Source: Glaciecola sp965660815
GTDB lineage: Bacteria > Pseudomonadota > Gammaproteobacteria > Enterobacterales > Alteromonadaceae
DNA: 64,000 nucleotides
Assembly: GCA_965660815.1 (NCBI GenBank)
Contig: CBFIBG010000097.1
Span: 51,547 to 115,546, forward strand
Reading direction: 5' to 3'
The position numbers and the translations under genes were made by a program. This document shows, piece by piece, positions 53,564-62,956 of this stretch. The notes below the pieces were generated by a model. The model searched no databases. It saw only the letters and a program-made list of their open reading frames with translations, and was not told where the DNA came from. Numbering within the stretch: position 1 is the stretch's first letter; the number at the start of each line of letters is the position of its first letter.

Positions 53564-55558
53564 TCATTTTTTCAAATGTTGCTCAAAGAATGACTCCATA
53601 GTGGCATAAAAATCATAACGATTGGTATCTTTAGCGAAACCGTGTCCTTCTTCTCTCACCATAGAAATATATGGTTTACCGGCTTTATTTAAATTATCTG
53701 AAAGCACTTTGTATTGTTCCATTGGGACTCGAATGTCTTCGCTCCCATGAGCTATAAACAAAGCAGCCTTTATCTTATCCACATTGAAAGCTGGAGAAAA
53801 TCTACGCATTTGTTCTTCATTGTTACCAATCACTCGATTAAGATAGTTCCTGCCAAATTTGGATTTTCTAGTATCACCTGAATCTTTCAATTCTGGCAGT
53901 GAATAGACGCCTACATAACCAATGCCGCATTTATAAAGGTCTGGCTCTCTTACCAAACTTTGCAACGCACCATATCCGCCATATGACGCGCCATAAACGC
54001 ATAATCTATCGATATCTGCTAATCCTTGGTTAACCATCCACATGGTAGTATCTGTCATATCGTCGACCATTTTGCCGCCCCATTCGAGATAGCCAGATTG
54101 TTCAAACTCTTGGCCATAGCCACCAGAGCCCCTAAAATTGACTTTAACGACTGCATACCCGCGACTGGCTAAAAATTGTGCTTCTCGGTCCCATCCCCAA
54201 AAATTTCTCACGCCATGTGGGCCACCATGAATAATTTGAACCATTGGAAACGGAGGCTCTCCCGTTTTAGGGAGCACATAATAACCGTGAAGAGTTGTTT
54301 CATCTCTAGTATCAAATGTAAACGGGACCATTGAGGCCATTTGGCTTGGGTCTATGGCGCTATTGGCGACATCCAATAAACGGAGCTCTGGTTTGCTGCC
54401 ATCTAAGCCACGATTGAATAAGTAAAAGATACCTGGGTCTTTATCAGAAGACATTTTGACCAATAATTGATTGCCATCGTCGGTGAATGAGGTGATTTGA
54501 ATGTCTGTCGTTTTCTCATCTACATTAAAAGATGCATATAACAGCGTCATTAATTTTTTCATTTCGCTGTCTTTTGACAAAAACACTAGACGGTTATAGT
54601 CGGATGAAATGGCAACACTTTCCAACCCTTTATGATAAAAATACCCTAACCCGGATAATTGCGCCACGTGCTCATCATGAATCAGCGTGGTCTTAAGCGT
54701 ATTGATGTTCACAGAATAAATGTCACTGACTGACGAATTAAGATTAGATGCGACATAAATATGAGAATTGGTTTTATCAAATCCTAAAAGGCTTGCAGAT
54801 GCTCCGTCAGTATCTTTGCCAAACAACGGCAAATCGACCTTTTCCCATGAACTACTGGGGGTTCGTTTGATCGCTAATTGAGTTACCATGTTGCCTGTTT
54901 CAATGGCATTTTCAAACGATTCCTCAGTAAATATTATGGCAGCTCGAGGATTGCCAAGTGTATCAGCTGCATATCCAATGGCATCTTTTACATCGTCTGA
55001 TAAATACTTTTCTCTTCCAGAATCTATGTCTATATGGAAAAGCTTGGCGCCCTCGTAAGCCGCATATGAGTTCTCTATTTCACCATAAGTAAATTTTTTA
55101 CTGACTAAGATTTTTTCTGGGTTATTAGGCAGTGTACTCACTAGGCTGTATCTGGCTCGTTTTGGGGTCATTAATTTACGTCCATTGTCCCCATCTATAT
55201 CGTAGGCGACCCAAATATTGTTCGTTGTTCTATTATCCAGATAACCGACTTGTTTACGATAGGACAACATATATCGCTCTGTAGTTAGCCAAGTCACCGA
55301 TGTAATGTATTTGTATTCCCCAAAATTAATTCTTGAAAGCACTTTTTTCAAATCTGCCGTCATAATCGCTACGGAGCTAGAATTACCTTCAGAGTACAAA
55401 ATGGCGATGTGCTTGCCATCTTTGGATAGAACCATATTGTTAAATTTTGAATTAGCAAAAAATGATGTTAATGGGATTTGAGCGGGGTCAACTTGTTCTG
55501 TCGCTTGAAGATGAGAAATATCGGAAAAAAAGAATATAAAAAGAATTAAAATACGCAT
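53564..55558 (-). CDS. Exported S9 (prolyl oligopeptidase/acylaminoacyl peptidase) family peptidase
   Basis: I start at the ATG at 55558 because AAGGAG lies 6 bases upstream and it opens a clear signal peptide (MRILILFIFFFSDISHLQA). The N-terminal two-thirds is a beta-propeller-type domain with repeated WLTTERY, YSVNINTLKTTLI-like blades. The C-terminal alpha/beta hydrolase has the nucleophile Ser in YGASYGGYGAL (near residue 524), Asp in HGSEDIRVPMEQ and His in EEGHGFAKDTNR. These define an S9C-type serine peptidase of about 664 residues, probably periplasmic, that would cleave oligopeptides. It has no operon partner. The exact specificity (dipeptidyl or acylaminoacyl) cannot be told from sequence. 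Confidence 0.9.
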   Translation of the reverse strand: MRILILFIFFFSDISHLQATEQVDPAQIPLTSFFANSKFNNMVLSKDGKHIAILYSEGNSSSVAIMTADLKKVLSRINFGEYKYITSVTWLTTERYMLSYRKQVGYLDNRTTNNIWVAYDIDGDNGRKLMTPKRARYSLVSTLPNNPEKILVSKKFTYGEIENSYAAYEGAKLFHIDIDSGREKYLSDDVKDAIGYAADTLGNPRAAIIFTEESFENAIETGNMVTQLAIKRTPSSSWEKVDLPLFGKDTDGASASLLGFDKTNSHIYVASNLNSSVSDIYSVNINTLKTTLIHDEHVAQLSGLGYFYHKGLESVAISSDYNRLVFLSKDSEMKKLMTLLYASFNVDEKTTDIQITSFTDDGNQLLVKMSSDKDPGIFYLFNRGLDGSKPELRLLDVANSAIDPSQMASMVPFTFDTRDETTLHGYYVLPKTGEPPFPMVQIIHGGPHGVRNFWGWDREAQFLASRGYAVVKVNFRGSGGYGQEFEQSGYLEWGGKMVDDMTDTTMWMVNQGLADIDRLCVYGASYGGYGALQSLVREPDLYKCGIGYVGVYSLPELKDSGDTRKSKFGRNYLNRVIGNNEEQMRRFSPAFNVDKIKAALFIAHGSEDIRVPMEQYKVLSDNLNKAGKPYISMVREEGHGFAKDTNRYDFYATMESFFEQHLKK

Positions 55559-55810
55559 TAACGGCTCCTTGTTAATTGTTACTGCATTAATAATGTCCCC
55601 ATCGACACAGTTATCGCAAAGTGCAAATAAATCCACTTTCTGATCTTAGTCTGAAGATCAGGACAATCTATTGTCTTCCTGGATAAGCGTGCTCACGATG
55701 AAAAACCGCGTCAGAATAAAACGTTCACTCGTGTTTTTGTATTAGATGATTGTCGAATATATAAACATGTTAACACCAAGCGATTTTGTCGTCTCTTAAT
55801 TACCCAGCGA

Positions 55811-56494
55811 TTAATCACCGAAGTTTGCTCGCAGCATGTTGTAGCTTCTTTCACAATTTTCAAGATAACTTTCCTGCTGCTCTTTCGGAATGCGTGAGTC
55901 AGTAACATGGCTATTTCGGCACGCATTTATACAATATTCCAGTCCGCCACGATCCCCTCTTGAAAATTGCCCGCTAGCTTTTTTTGCTTCACAGTATTGC
56001 GCGTACGTCTCCATACGCTCTGCTCGTTTAGCGAAGCTCAAGATACCAGGGTGCTTTTTTGGTTTAATAGAGGGGGGCTGTGCGGCACGACATGCCTCAA
56101 ATAAAGTTTGATCCTCTGCTTGTTCAAGGGCTAGTTTACAACTTCGACGACAGTCATCTTTGTTCTTGCCTCTGCATTTTCTTAAGATCGCTCCTGCCTC
56201 TTTCTTCCTGTGTCTTATAGACTTTCGAGCCTGTTTTTGCGCTTCAGCTTCTAAACGAACAGGTTCTACAAGCACTTGGCACTGGGCAATAAGTTTTTGA
56301 TTACCTGAAGGGTTATCCGAAAAGGACCGATAGGCTTTTCTGCATATCTCGGAGCATTTGGTCGCTTGTTGCTGACTACAGATCATCATATTCGTAGCCA
56401 TCTCAGAGTTGGTCTTGGTATCAACCTGAGCGCTTGCTTCTCTTATCATCAATATAGTAAAGATTATTACAAAAAGCGTCTGTGCTTGCTTCAT
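55811..56494 (-). CDS. Exported protein with three repeated four-cysteine modules
   Basis: I do not recognise this 227-residue protein. A signal peptide (MKQAQTLFVIIFTILMIREASA) follows GGAGAG at a good distance before the ATG. The whole protein has exactly 12 cysteines, in three sets of four: 39, 47, 51, 72; 107, 115, 119, 135; and 168, 188, 192, 214. Each set follows C-x7 (or x19)-C-x3-C-x15-21-C, so the middle Cx3C is invariant. Between the sets the sequence is helical and lysine- and glutamate-rich. I infer a periplasmic or secreted helical-hairpin protein, with two disulphides per module, or a metal-binding one. It is isolated, between an S9 peptidase and a 755-base gap. Confidence 0.72.
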   Translation of the reverse strand: MKQAQTLFVIIFTILMIREASAQVDTKTNSEMATNMMICSQQQATKCSEICRKAYRSFSDNPSGNQKLIAQCQVLVEPVRLEAEAQKQARKSIRHRKKEAGAILRKCRGKNKDDCRRSCKLALEQAEDQTLFEACRAAQPPSIKPKKHPGILSFAKRAERMETYAQYCEAKKASGQFSRGDRGGLEYCINACRNSHVTDSRIPKEQQESYLENCERSYNMLRANFGD

Positions 56495-57249
56495 TCAAAC
56501 TCTCCTTTTCTTGTGTACCACTACCCATAGAATAGACTAACTGCTTAGAATTAAAAGTTGAATGACGAATACACCGGCATTGATTTTCACTCGATTTGCA
56601 TTGAAATCGCCGATACAAATAACAAACTATTTACTAACATGTCGAAAGGTAATTTTCGGTATACCAAAGACTAATGTATTTTCTTACTCTAGTATTTTTA
56701 ATCATGTTGGTCGACCCATAAAATACTATAAAAACAATTTACAGTGCAGAAAAAACTAGCGGTAGACAGAATAAATAGTGCAATAAGCAGATTAATGGTC
56801 GAACACGAGATTAGTGTCCAAACTCAAGTTTTTGAAAACAGCGACAGTATTCGCAAGCTTGCATGATTAATGTCTACCAAGGAAGAGATTAATGCGACGT
56901 CGGAATGGCCTATAAACCTTCCTTAGGGAGCTAAGGGAATTTTACTAGCTATTAGTATTCCATTATCTTGGGCAGCCGGTTCAATCGTTGAAACACTTAT
57001 TTCTGACCTCAACTTATTCTAAAAAAATCCGATAATCAAACTAATTTTCCATGGATATAATTATAGCTAATATGGGGTTATTGTTATTTAGTGTTTTTGG
57101 CAAGTTAACTACCATTTAGCATGATGCATTTTAATGAATTCCAACCTTAAAATTCAGATAACCGATCATTATTAATAGAGTAACGATAGCAGTATATTAC
57201 TCCACTGCCATCGATACTGTGCATAAATTACTGTCCGTCGTCATTTACG
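56495..57249. other. 755-bp intergenic region
   Basis: The longest gap in the window. I find no convincing gene on either strand; a 65-codon plus-strand frame at 56562-56759 has no ribosome site and no recognisable composition. There is no tRNA, no clear terminator and no repeat. The length and AT-richness would fit a decayed gene or an unseen small RNA, but the sequence itself supports neither. Confidence 0.5.
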
Positions 57250-57693
57250 TTAATGAGTCCGCTCTCTCAGGTCGCTATGCAGGTCCTCTGCAAGTTTTAC
57301 TGTACCGTCTTTGCTTATTACTTGGTCTATTAGCTTGCGCAATGGAGACTCCATATTTTCTCGTATAAAGCCCAACATACTGGGGTCTGCTACTATATCG
57401 ATGCTTGCCACTTTATTAGACGTTCTCAAGTCATTAAGCATGTCTACAATGTGTTTTGCAAATATCTCCTTTTCGCGTTCTTTTGTTGAGGATGGCGACA
57501 TCGCATCTTTACCTTGGATAAATTCGCCTCCCGCAGACATAGAGCCCGGCCTATCAGTAACTAAATCTTGTTCTTGTTGAGAAGAAATATCGTTGGAAAT
57601 ATGTTTTTGCAACGTGAGCTTTTTGCCCTCTTGAGCATACTTATAAATCATGGCTTCACTGCTATTTGCGGCTAAGACTATTGCTTGTTTCAT
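57250..57693 (-). CDS. Host_attach / baeRF-type family protein
   Basis: A 147-residue protein resembling the Host_attach family (once described as needed for attachment to host cells, and later grouped with bacterial archaeo-eukaryotic release-factor-like domains). The pattern fits: an N-terminal strand with AIVLAANSSEAMIYKY, then the conserved DRPGSMSAGG stretch, a helix with FAKHIVDMLNDLR, a strand SIDIVADPSMLGFIRENM, and a helix LRKLIDQVISKDGT. The ATG at 57693 has AAGGAGA upstream. The biochemical role is unproven; a ribosome or nucleic acid link is only an inference from the fold family. It stands alone. Confidence 0.7.
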   Translation of the reverse strand: MKQAIVLAANSSEAMIYKYAQEGKKLTLQKHISNDISSQQEQDLVTDRPGSMSAGGEFIQGKDAMSPSSTKEREKEIFAKHIVDMLNDLRTSNKVASIDIVADPSMLGFIRENMESPLRKLIDQVISKDGTVKLAEDLHSDLRERTH

Positions 57694-57784
57694 CTAGAGA
57701 TCTCCTTTTTGTACACATGTACTTTAAATCAGCTAATCACTCTGTCGATTAATCTGACCAATTGAGAATAGAGTAGCCATTACC

Positions 57785-57961
57785 ATGCCAAATAATAAAA
57801 CTATAGGTGCTAGCTCAAACGCTTACCAGAAAAGGAAGAGGAGTGATTTGACATCAGAGCATTTTTTTGATGTTGTGGAAAAATCGAGCAACATTACACA
57901 TTCATGTAATTCTTACACATTATTCTCAGCAAGCTCTTTATTTAACTATGTTACCAAGTGA
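57785..57961 (+). CDS. Possible 58-residue small protein
   Basis: An ATG at 57785 opens a 58-codon frame in the gap between the Host_attach gene and the convergent methyltransferase gene, ending 11 bases before the latter's stop. The protein begins MPNNKTIGASSNAYQKRKRS and ends SLFNYVTK, polar with a basic patch. The upstream GAGTAG is a weak ribosome site. Short frames of this size occur by chance in AT-rich DNA, so support is weak and I propose no function. Confidence 0.25.
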   Translation: MPNNKTIGASSNAYQKRKRSDLTSEHFFDVVEKSSNITHSCNSYTLFSASSLFNYVTK

Positions 57962-57971
57962 ATAACTTGTA

Positions 57972-58760
57972 TTAATCTCGTTCAACCAGTTGATGAACCT
58001 TTGCCGCTGAAGATACGTTAACTTCCGATTGCCTTGCAGCAGCGGTAGAAACGTTAAATTTAGGCTGCAGTGTCCACGCCGGTTTAATGGGTGAAAGCGG
58101 TATTTCTCGTTTTCTTGCTTCAATAATGTACATTGAAGAAAACCAAGGGAGATACTTCTTGAAGTAGCGTTGTATTCTACTCTCGCTGTTGAGACTGTTA
58201 CGCATAAATAATGAGGAATACACAATATGGTCTTGCTGAACAATTTCAAAATTCAGTAATGCCAACCAATCTTTGATTCTAGAGGACGTGAAAAAACGAC
58301 CTTCATGGAGTATGTTTTTCCGATTGATTGGAAGGTATTTAATCACACCTGCAATGCTGAACGGATTAAACCCAGCAATTACGATTCGTCCATCTGAGGT
58401 GATGGCTCTGTCAATTTCTCGAACTATTTGATGTGGGTCGTGAGCAAAATCCAATTCACCTAACAACACAAATGCATCTACGCTATTGTTTTGAAACGGT
58501 AATTCGCAAGACTTGGCAAGCACGTTACTGTGTTCAGTAATATTAGGGGAACATGAATATTGATTTTTAATTGGGCATTTACTTAGATTTACTTGGCCAC
58601 TTAAACTGCCTATTTTTACCAAATAATACCCAAATATTCGCTCAGTTATAGGTTCAAGTGCTTTTTCAAGCTCATCTCTTGCTAGTTCACCTTGGCTTAA
58701 TTGTTGCCAGTTGTCAGGGTATTCAAGCTCTTTTTTGCTTCGAGCGGGTCTCATGACCAT
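57972..58760 (-). CDS. SAM-dependent methyltransferase (YafS-like)
   Basis: A class I methyltransferase-like protein of about 262 residues. The Methyltransf_11 core is visible: LPFQNNSVDAFVLLGELDFAHDP (motif II region), IVREIDRAITSDGRIVIAGFNP (motif III), then a short C-terminal part SSRIKDWLALLNFEIVQQ. The usual glycine-rich motif I is degenerate (LVKIGSLSGQ), as in the YafS group. In E. coli yafS is divergent from gloB, exactly as here, supporting the assignment. A GTG at 58769 and ATGs at 58760 and 58754 are possible starts; I take 58760. The substrate is unknown. Confidence 0.8.
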   Translation of the reverse strand: MVMRPARSKKELEYPDNWQQLSQGELARDELEKALEPITERIFGYYLVKIGSLSGQVNLSKCPIKNQYSCSPNITEHSNVLAKSCELPFQNNSVDAFVLLGELDFAHDPHQIVREIDRAITSDGRIVIAGFNPFSIAGVIKYLPINRKNILHEGRFFTSSRIKDWLALLNFEIVQQDHIVYSSLFMRNSLNSESRIQRYFKKYLPWFSSMYIIEARKREIPLSPIKPAWTLQPKFNVSTAAARQSEVNVSSAAKVHQLVERD

Positions 58761-58880
58761 AAAGCGCACCTAATCGATTGAGGTTGCATCGCGCTCAAAG
58801 CCTTTAAAAGTTTTGAGCAAATGTACTACAATAGACATTATCATAAGCAATAAGTTCTGGGCAATAATTAACCTAACAAC

Positions 58881-59714
58881 ATGCATCAAAATATTATTAA
58901 AAACAATCAAAATGAAACGCTTACAATAAGCGGGATCCGAGCATTTGCCGATAATTACATTTGGTGTGTAAACGACCGAAACCATGCAATGGTAGTGGAT
59001 CCAGGCGACGCAGCACCTGTCATCAAGTATATTGAACAGCGGAAACTTACGCTGACAGATATTCTAATTACTCATCACCATTGGGATCACGTTGGTGGAC
59101 TAGACGAGCTAATAAAGGCTTATCCTAAAGTAAGAGTCTTTGGTCCAAATAATCCCAAGATCCATCAAATAGAATACAGTTTAGCTGAGGGAGAACGCGT
59201 TGAACTGCCCTATTTCGACTTGAGCTTTGACGTTTTGCAAACGCCGGGACACACGCTGGACCACATTGTTTATAAGAATAACGAATTGATTTTTTGTGGC
59301 GACACCCTATTTTCAGGAGGTTGCGGCAGAATGTTTGAAGGCACTCCTGAGGTGTTTTACGAATCGTTGCAAAAACTGGCTAAGTTACCCCCTAATTTAA
59401 AAGTATATTGCACTCATGAATACACCCTTGCGAACTTGAAATTTGCCCTTAGCGTAGAACCGAGCAATTCGACCCTAAAACAATATTTCAACTGGGCCAA
59501 AGACCAACGAGCCGAAGACCTATGCACCCTGCCTTCCACGATAGAACAAGAACTTGCAATTAATCCGTTTTTACGTTGTCACATTGACGACATTAGAGAC
59601 AATGTAAATGTCGAGCATGAATTGAATAGTGAAGGATCACACAGTATGATTGAACAAAAAAATAAGGAAATACTCACATTTGCCGACCTAAGAAGGTTAA
59701 AAGACAATTTTTAA
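58881..59714 (+). CDS. gloB: Hydroxyacylglutathione hydrolase (glyoxalase II)
   Basis: GloB hydrolyses S-D-lactoylglutathione to lactate and glutathione, the second step of methylglyoxal detoxification. The 277-residue metallo-beta-lactamase fold has THHHWDHVGG near residue 64, then TPGHTLDHIVY, GDTLFSGGCGRMFEG and TCTHEYT-like CTHEYTLANLKFAL that supply the two-metal site. The C-terminal tail binds glutathione. It is divergent from the YafS-like methyltransferase and is 57 bases ahead of mltD. Confidence 0.97.
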   Translation: MHQNIIKNNQNETLTISGIRAFADNYIWCVNDRNHAMVVDPGDAAPVIKYIEQRKLTLTDILITHHHWDHVGGLDELIKAYPKVRVFGPNNPKIHQIEYSLAEGERVELPYFDLSFDVLQTPGHTLDHIVYKNNELIFCGDTLFSGGCGRMFEGTPEVFYESLQKLAKLPPNLKVYCTHEYTLANLKFALSVEPSNSTLKQYFNWAKDQRAEDLCTLPSTIEQELAINPFLRCHIDDIRDNVNVEHELNSEGSHSMIEQKNKEILTFADLRRLKDNF

Positions 59715-59771
59715 TTGCTTAACTAATTGAGTATGTTGACTCCGATTTCATGTAAATTGTATAAGGGTGTT

Positions 59772-61457
59772 ATGAAAGTTTTTACGGTCGTTTTATTTGG
59801 ACTTGCAATTGTAAACGTTACGGGATGCAAACTACTTGATCCACCAAACAAAGTCAGTGATGAAGTTGCAGATTTAAGCGTAGCTGAAGACAATATTCAG
59901 ACAATTGAGCCAAACGAATTTATCACATGCCCAAGTGCTGAGCACATTGGCGAGAATATAGAAAATTGCGAAGTACTAAATGAAGGGGTGGTCAAAGTAA
60001 TTCATCCTACAGAAGTGGTAGACGTTCCGTTAGAAGAACCCGATCCTATTGATCCAAACTCTCTTAATAACCTTTGGGAACGGATCCAATACCACTTAAA
60101 TTTCGAGATCCCTATTAACCAGCCACGTTTAGACGCACAACGCAATTGGTATTTAAGGCATCCTGCTTACATGCAGCGAGTATCTACTAGAGCAAAGCCC
60201 TTTCTTTACTATATTGTTGAACAGTTAGAAAAAGAAAAGATGCCCCTTGAACTAGCACTGTTGCCTATCGTTGAGAGTGCATTTGACCCGTTTGCGTATT
60301 CTCACGGAAGAGCATCGGGCATGTGGCAATTCATACCAGGCACTGGAAAACGTTTTGGCATGAAGCAAACATGGTGGTATGACGGTAGACGCGACGTCGT
60401 GGCGTCTACTGAAGGTGCTATAAAATATTTACAATATTTACACAGATATTTCGATGGCGATTGGCTCCATGCTCTGGCCGCTTATAATAGTGGTGAAGGC
60501 AGGGTTAAAAGAGCGATTCGCAAAAATGAGAGAGCGGGCAAACCGACAGATTTTTGGTCCTTAAAACTTCCTAGAGAGACCCGAGCGTACGTACCAAAAT
60601 TATTAGCATTAGCCGATATTTTGCGAAATCATCAAACCTACGACTTTGACTGGCCAATTATAGCCAATGCACCTGTACTTGAAATAGTCGACGTAGGCTC
60701 TCAGATAGATTTGGCTGTAGCAGCAAAAATGGCAGGCCTTTCAATTAAAGAGCTACAGGCCCTTAACCCTGGATACAACCGCTGGGCTACCGACCCGGAC
60801 GGTCCTCATAGGTTGCTTTTGCCTATAGAGAAGGTTGAATTGTTTGCTGCTAATCTTGAGCAAACCAGCGAACGCGATCGCCTTAATTGGGTGAGACATA
60901 AAATTAAAAATGGCGAAAGCTTAGGAGTGATAGCAAATAAATACAACACCAGCATTAAAGTGATTAAGCAAGTTAATAACATGCGCAATAACGTAATTTA
61001 TAAAAACGATTATTTACTGGTACCCGTGTCTTTGAAAGACCTCTCATCATATACATTATCGGCAGATCAGCGGTTGGCAAAGATCCAATCGATTAAACGG
61101 GCTGAACACAAAATTTTACACACCGTTGAGTCGGGCGATACTCTTTGGGATATTGCAATGGCTCACAAAGTCGGTGTGAGAGAATTGGCAAGATGGAATA
61201 AGATGGCGCCAACAGACAGATTAAAAATCGGTTCAAGTTTGGTCATATGGACCGACCAAGTGCCCATTCCTGACGCTAGCTCACCGGTCATGCGGAACAT
61301 AGTATATACCGTTCGCTCGGGTGATTCTCTTGCAAGAATAGCAAACAGGTTCAAGGTAAGAATTTCTGATTTGACTAAATGGAACGGCCTAAATAAAAAT
61401 AAGTATTTGCAACCAGGTCAAAAGCTCAAAATAAAAGTAGACGTGACTAGAACTTAA
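59772..61457 (+). CDS. mltD: Membrane-bound lytic murein transglycosylase D
   Basis: MltD cleaves murein glycan with 1,6-anhydro ends. I start at the ATG at 59772 because AAGGG lies 5 bases upstream and it opens a lipoprotein signal ending in NVTGC; earlier in-frame codons at 59727 and 59733 add no signal. The SLT domain has the catalytic Glu in LLPIVESAFDP (near residue 166), ASGMWQFIPGTGKRFG and AYNSGEGRV. Three LysM repeats follow (about 375-425, 447-495 and 509-560), more than some relatives carry. It follows gloB, as in E. coli. Its stop codon overlaps that of convergent cysS. Confidence 0.97.
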   Translation: MKVFTVVLFGLAIVNVTGCKLLDPPNKVSDEVADLSVAEDNIQTIEPNEFITCPSAEHIGENIENCEVLNEGVVKVIHPTEVVDVPLEEPDPIDPNSLNNLWERIQYHLNFEIPINQPRLDAQRNWYLRHPAYMQRVSTRAKPFLYYIVEQLEKEKMPLELALLPIVESAFDPFAYSHGRASGMWQFIPGTGKRFGMKQTWWYDGRRDVVASTEGAIKYLQYLHRYFDGDWLHALAAYNSGEGRVKRAIRKNERAGKPTDFWSLKLPRETRAYVPKLLALADILRNHQTYDFDWPIIANAPVLEIVDVGSQIDLAVAAKMAGLSIKELQALNPGYNRWATDPDGPHRLLLPIEKVELFAANLEQTSERDRLNWVRHKIKNGESLGVIANKYNTSIKVIKQVNNMRNNVIYKNDYLLVPVSLKDLSSYTLSADQRLAKIQSIKRAEHKILHTVESGDTLWDIAMAHKVGVRELARWNKMAPTDRLKIGSSLVIWTDQVPIPDASSPVMRNIVYTVRSGDSLARIANRFKVRISDLTKWNGLNKNKYLQPGQKLKIKVDVTRT

Positions 61458-62836
61458 GCCTTGCGCCAGCTTGTTGCAGTCTTACTTTCCTCCAGTATGA
61501 CGCCGAGCTGGTCTAGCTCGTCCCTTACAGCATCGGCCGTTGCCCAGTCTTTTTGTTCTCTGGCGGCTTTTCTTTTTTCTATCAATGCTTCCACTTTTAG
61601 GGTAAAGGACTGATCATGTTCGCCTTGAAGAAAGTCACTTGGGGATTGCTCTAAAATACCTAAGATTAATCCGAGCTTACGTAATATGCCCGCAAGGTCT
61701 CGAGTCATCTGACTATTTTTGTCGGCTTGCTTATTTATGTCTCTAACTATATCGAACAATACAGAAATGGCGATGGGCATATTAAAATCATCGTTCATAG
61801 CCGATTCAAACTTGTCCAAATAACCGTGAGACCTTGTGTCTACGTCCATGTTTGGTTGAACGTCTCTTAATGCTGTATATAGCCTTTCAAGACCTGCCCG
61901 TGCCTGGTCTATATTTTCTTGTGAATAACTCAACTGGCTACGATAATGCGCTGACATCAAAAAGTACCGTAAAGTTTCAGCATCATGCTTTTCAAGTACG
62001 CTTCTTAAGGTAAAGAAATTACCTAATGATTTTGACATCTTTTCATTGTCAATTTGGACCATACCCGTATGCATCCATGTGTTTACATAGGGGGTATCAA
62101 AGGCACAGCAAGACTGGGCGACTTCGTTTTCGTGGTGTGGAAAGATTAAATCTGAACCGCCGCCATGAATATCAAAGTATTCACCCAAATGCTTGTGATT
62201 CATGGCTGAGCACTCGATATGCCACCCTGGTCTGCCTTGACCCCAAGGCGAATCCCATGATATTTCGCCATCCTTCGCCATTTTCCATAATACAAAATCG
62301 AGAGGGTCTTGTTTATCCTTTGATGTTTCAACTCTTTTTCCGGCCTCGAGTTGAGTTAAATCTTGCTTGCTTAACTTTCCGTATTCGGAATATGCGCTGA
62401 CCTTGAATAACACGTCTCCTGAAGTGGCTTGGTAAGCATACCCCTTATCAATAAGCGTCTTTATCACTTCGATAATTTCATCCATATGCGTGGTTACACG
62501 CGGCTCAATATCTGGCTCGAGCAAATTCAACGCCCTGAAGTCTGCATGCATATCGGCAATAGTGCGCTCGGTTAAGTCAAGCGGAGATTCGTTGTTTTCC
62601 TGAGCTCGTTTGATAATTTTATCGTCAACATCAGTGATGTTTCTTACATAGGTGACATCGTAACCTAGATGTCTTAAGTATCTAACCACAATATCAAAGC
62701 TTAAATATGTGCGAGCATGGCCCATATGACACAAATCGTACACAGTGATACCACATACGTACATACCAACCTTGTTGCCATTTAATGGAGTGAAGGTTTG
62801 TTTTTGTTTGCTCAGGGTGTTAAAAATTTGCAGCAT
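61454..62836 (-). CDS. cysS: Cysteinyl-tRNA synthetase
   Basis: CysS charges tRNA-Cys. The 460-residue class I enzyme has HMGH at residues 37-40 (ITVYDLCHMGHARTYLSFD), the zinc and cysteine ligands (VCGITVYD, HIECSAMN and GGGSDLIFPHHENE), and EKMSKSLGN near residue 268. Length matches E. coli (461). It is divergent from ppiB, with 120 bases between starts, the E. coli arrangement. Confidence 0.98.
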   Translation of the reverse strand: MLQIFNTLSKQKQTFTPLNGNKVGMYVCGITVYDLCHMGHARTYLSFDIVVRYLRHLGYDVTYVRNITDVDDKIIKRAQENNESPLDLTERTIADMHADFRALNLLEPDIEPRVTTHMDEIIEVIKTLIDKGYAYQATSGDVLFKVSAYSEYGKLSKQDLTQLEAGKRVETSKDKQDPLDFVLWKMAKDGEISWDSPWGQGRPGWHIECSAMNHKHLGEYFDIHGGGSDLIFPHHENEVAQSCCAFDTPYVNTWMHTGMVQIDNEKMSKSLGNFFTLRSVLEKHDAETLRYFLMSAHYRSQLSYSQENIDQARAGLERLYTALRDVQPNMDVDTRSHGYLDKFESAMNDDFNMPIAISVLFDIVRDINKQADKNSQMTRDLAGILRKLGLILGILEQSPSDFLQGEHDQSFTLKVEALIEKRKAAREQKDWATADAVRDELDQLGVILEESKTATSWRKA

Positions 62837-62956
62837 AACTAATGACTTTGTGTTTGGTTTACTTCAGAATATGGCGCGAATTCTAGCATCTTGTAAGCTA
62901 ATTGCTACCATTTAACACGACAAGTTAATTTTAATTAAAATAGAAAAGGTAATGGA

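Noticed and set aside
56562..56759. A 65-codon plus-strand frame in the 755-bp gap
   Set aside because: It has no Shine-Dalgarno sequence and no recognisable domain, and frames of this length are expected by chance in AT-rich DNA.
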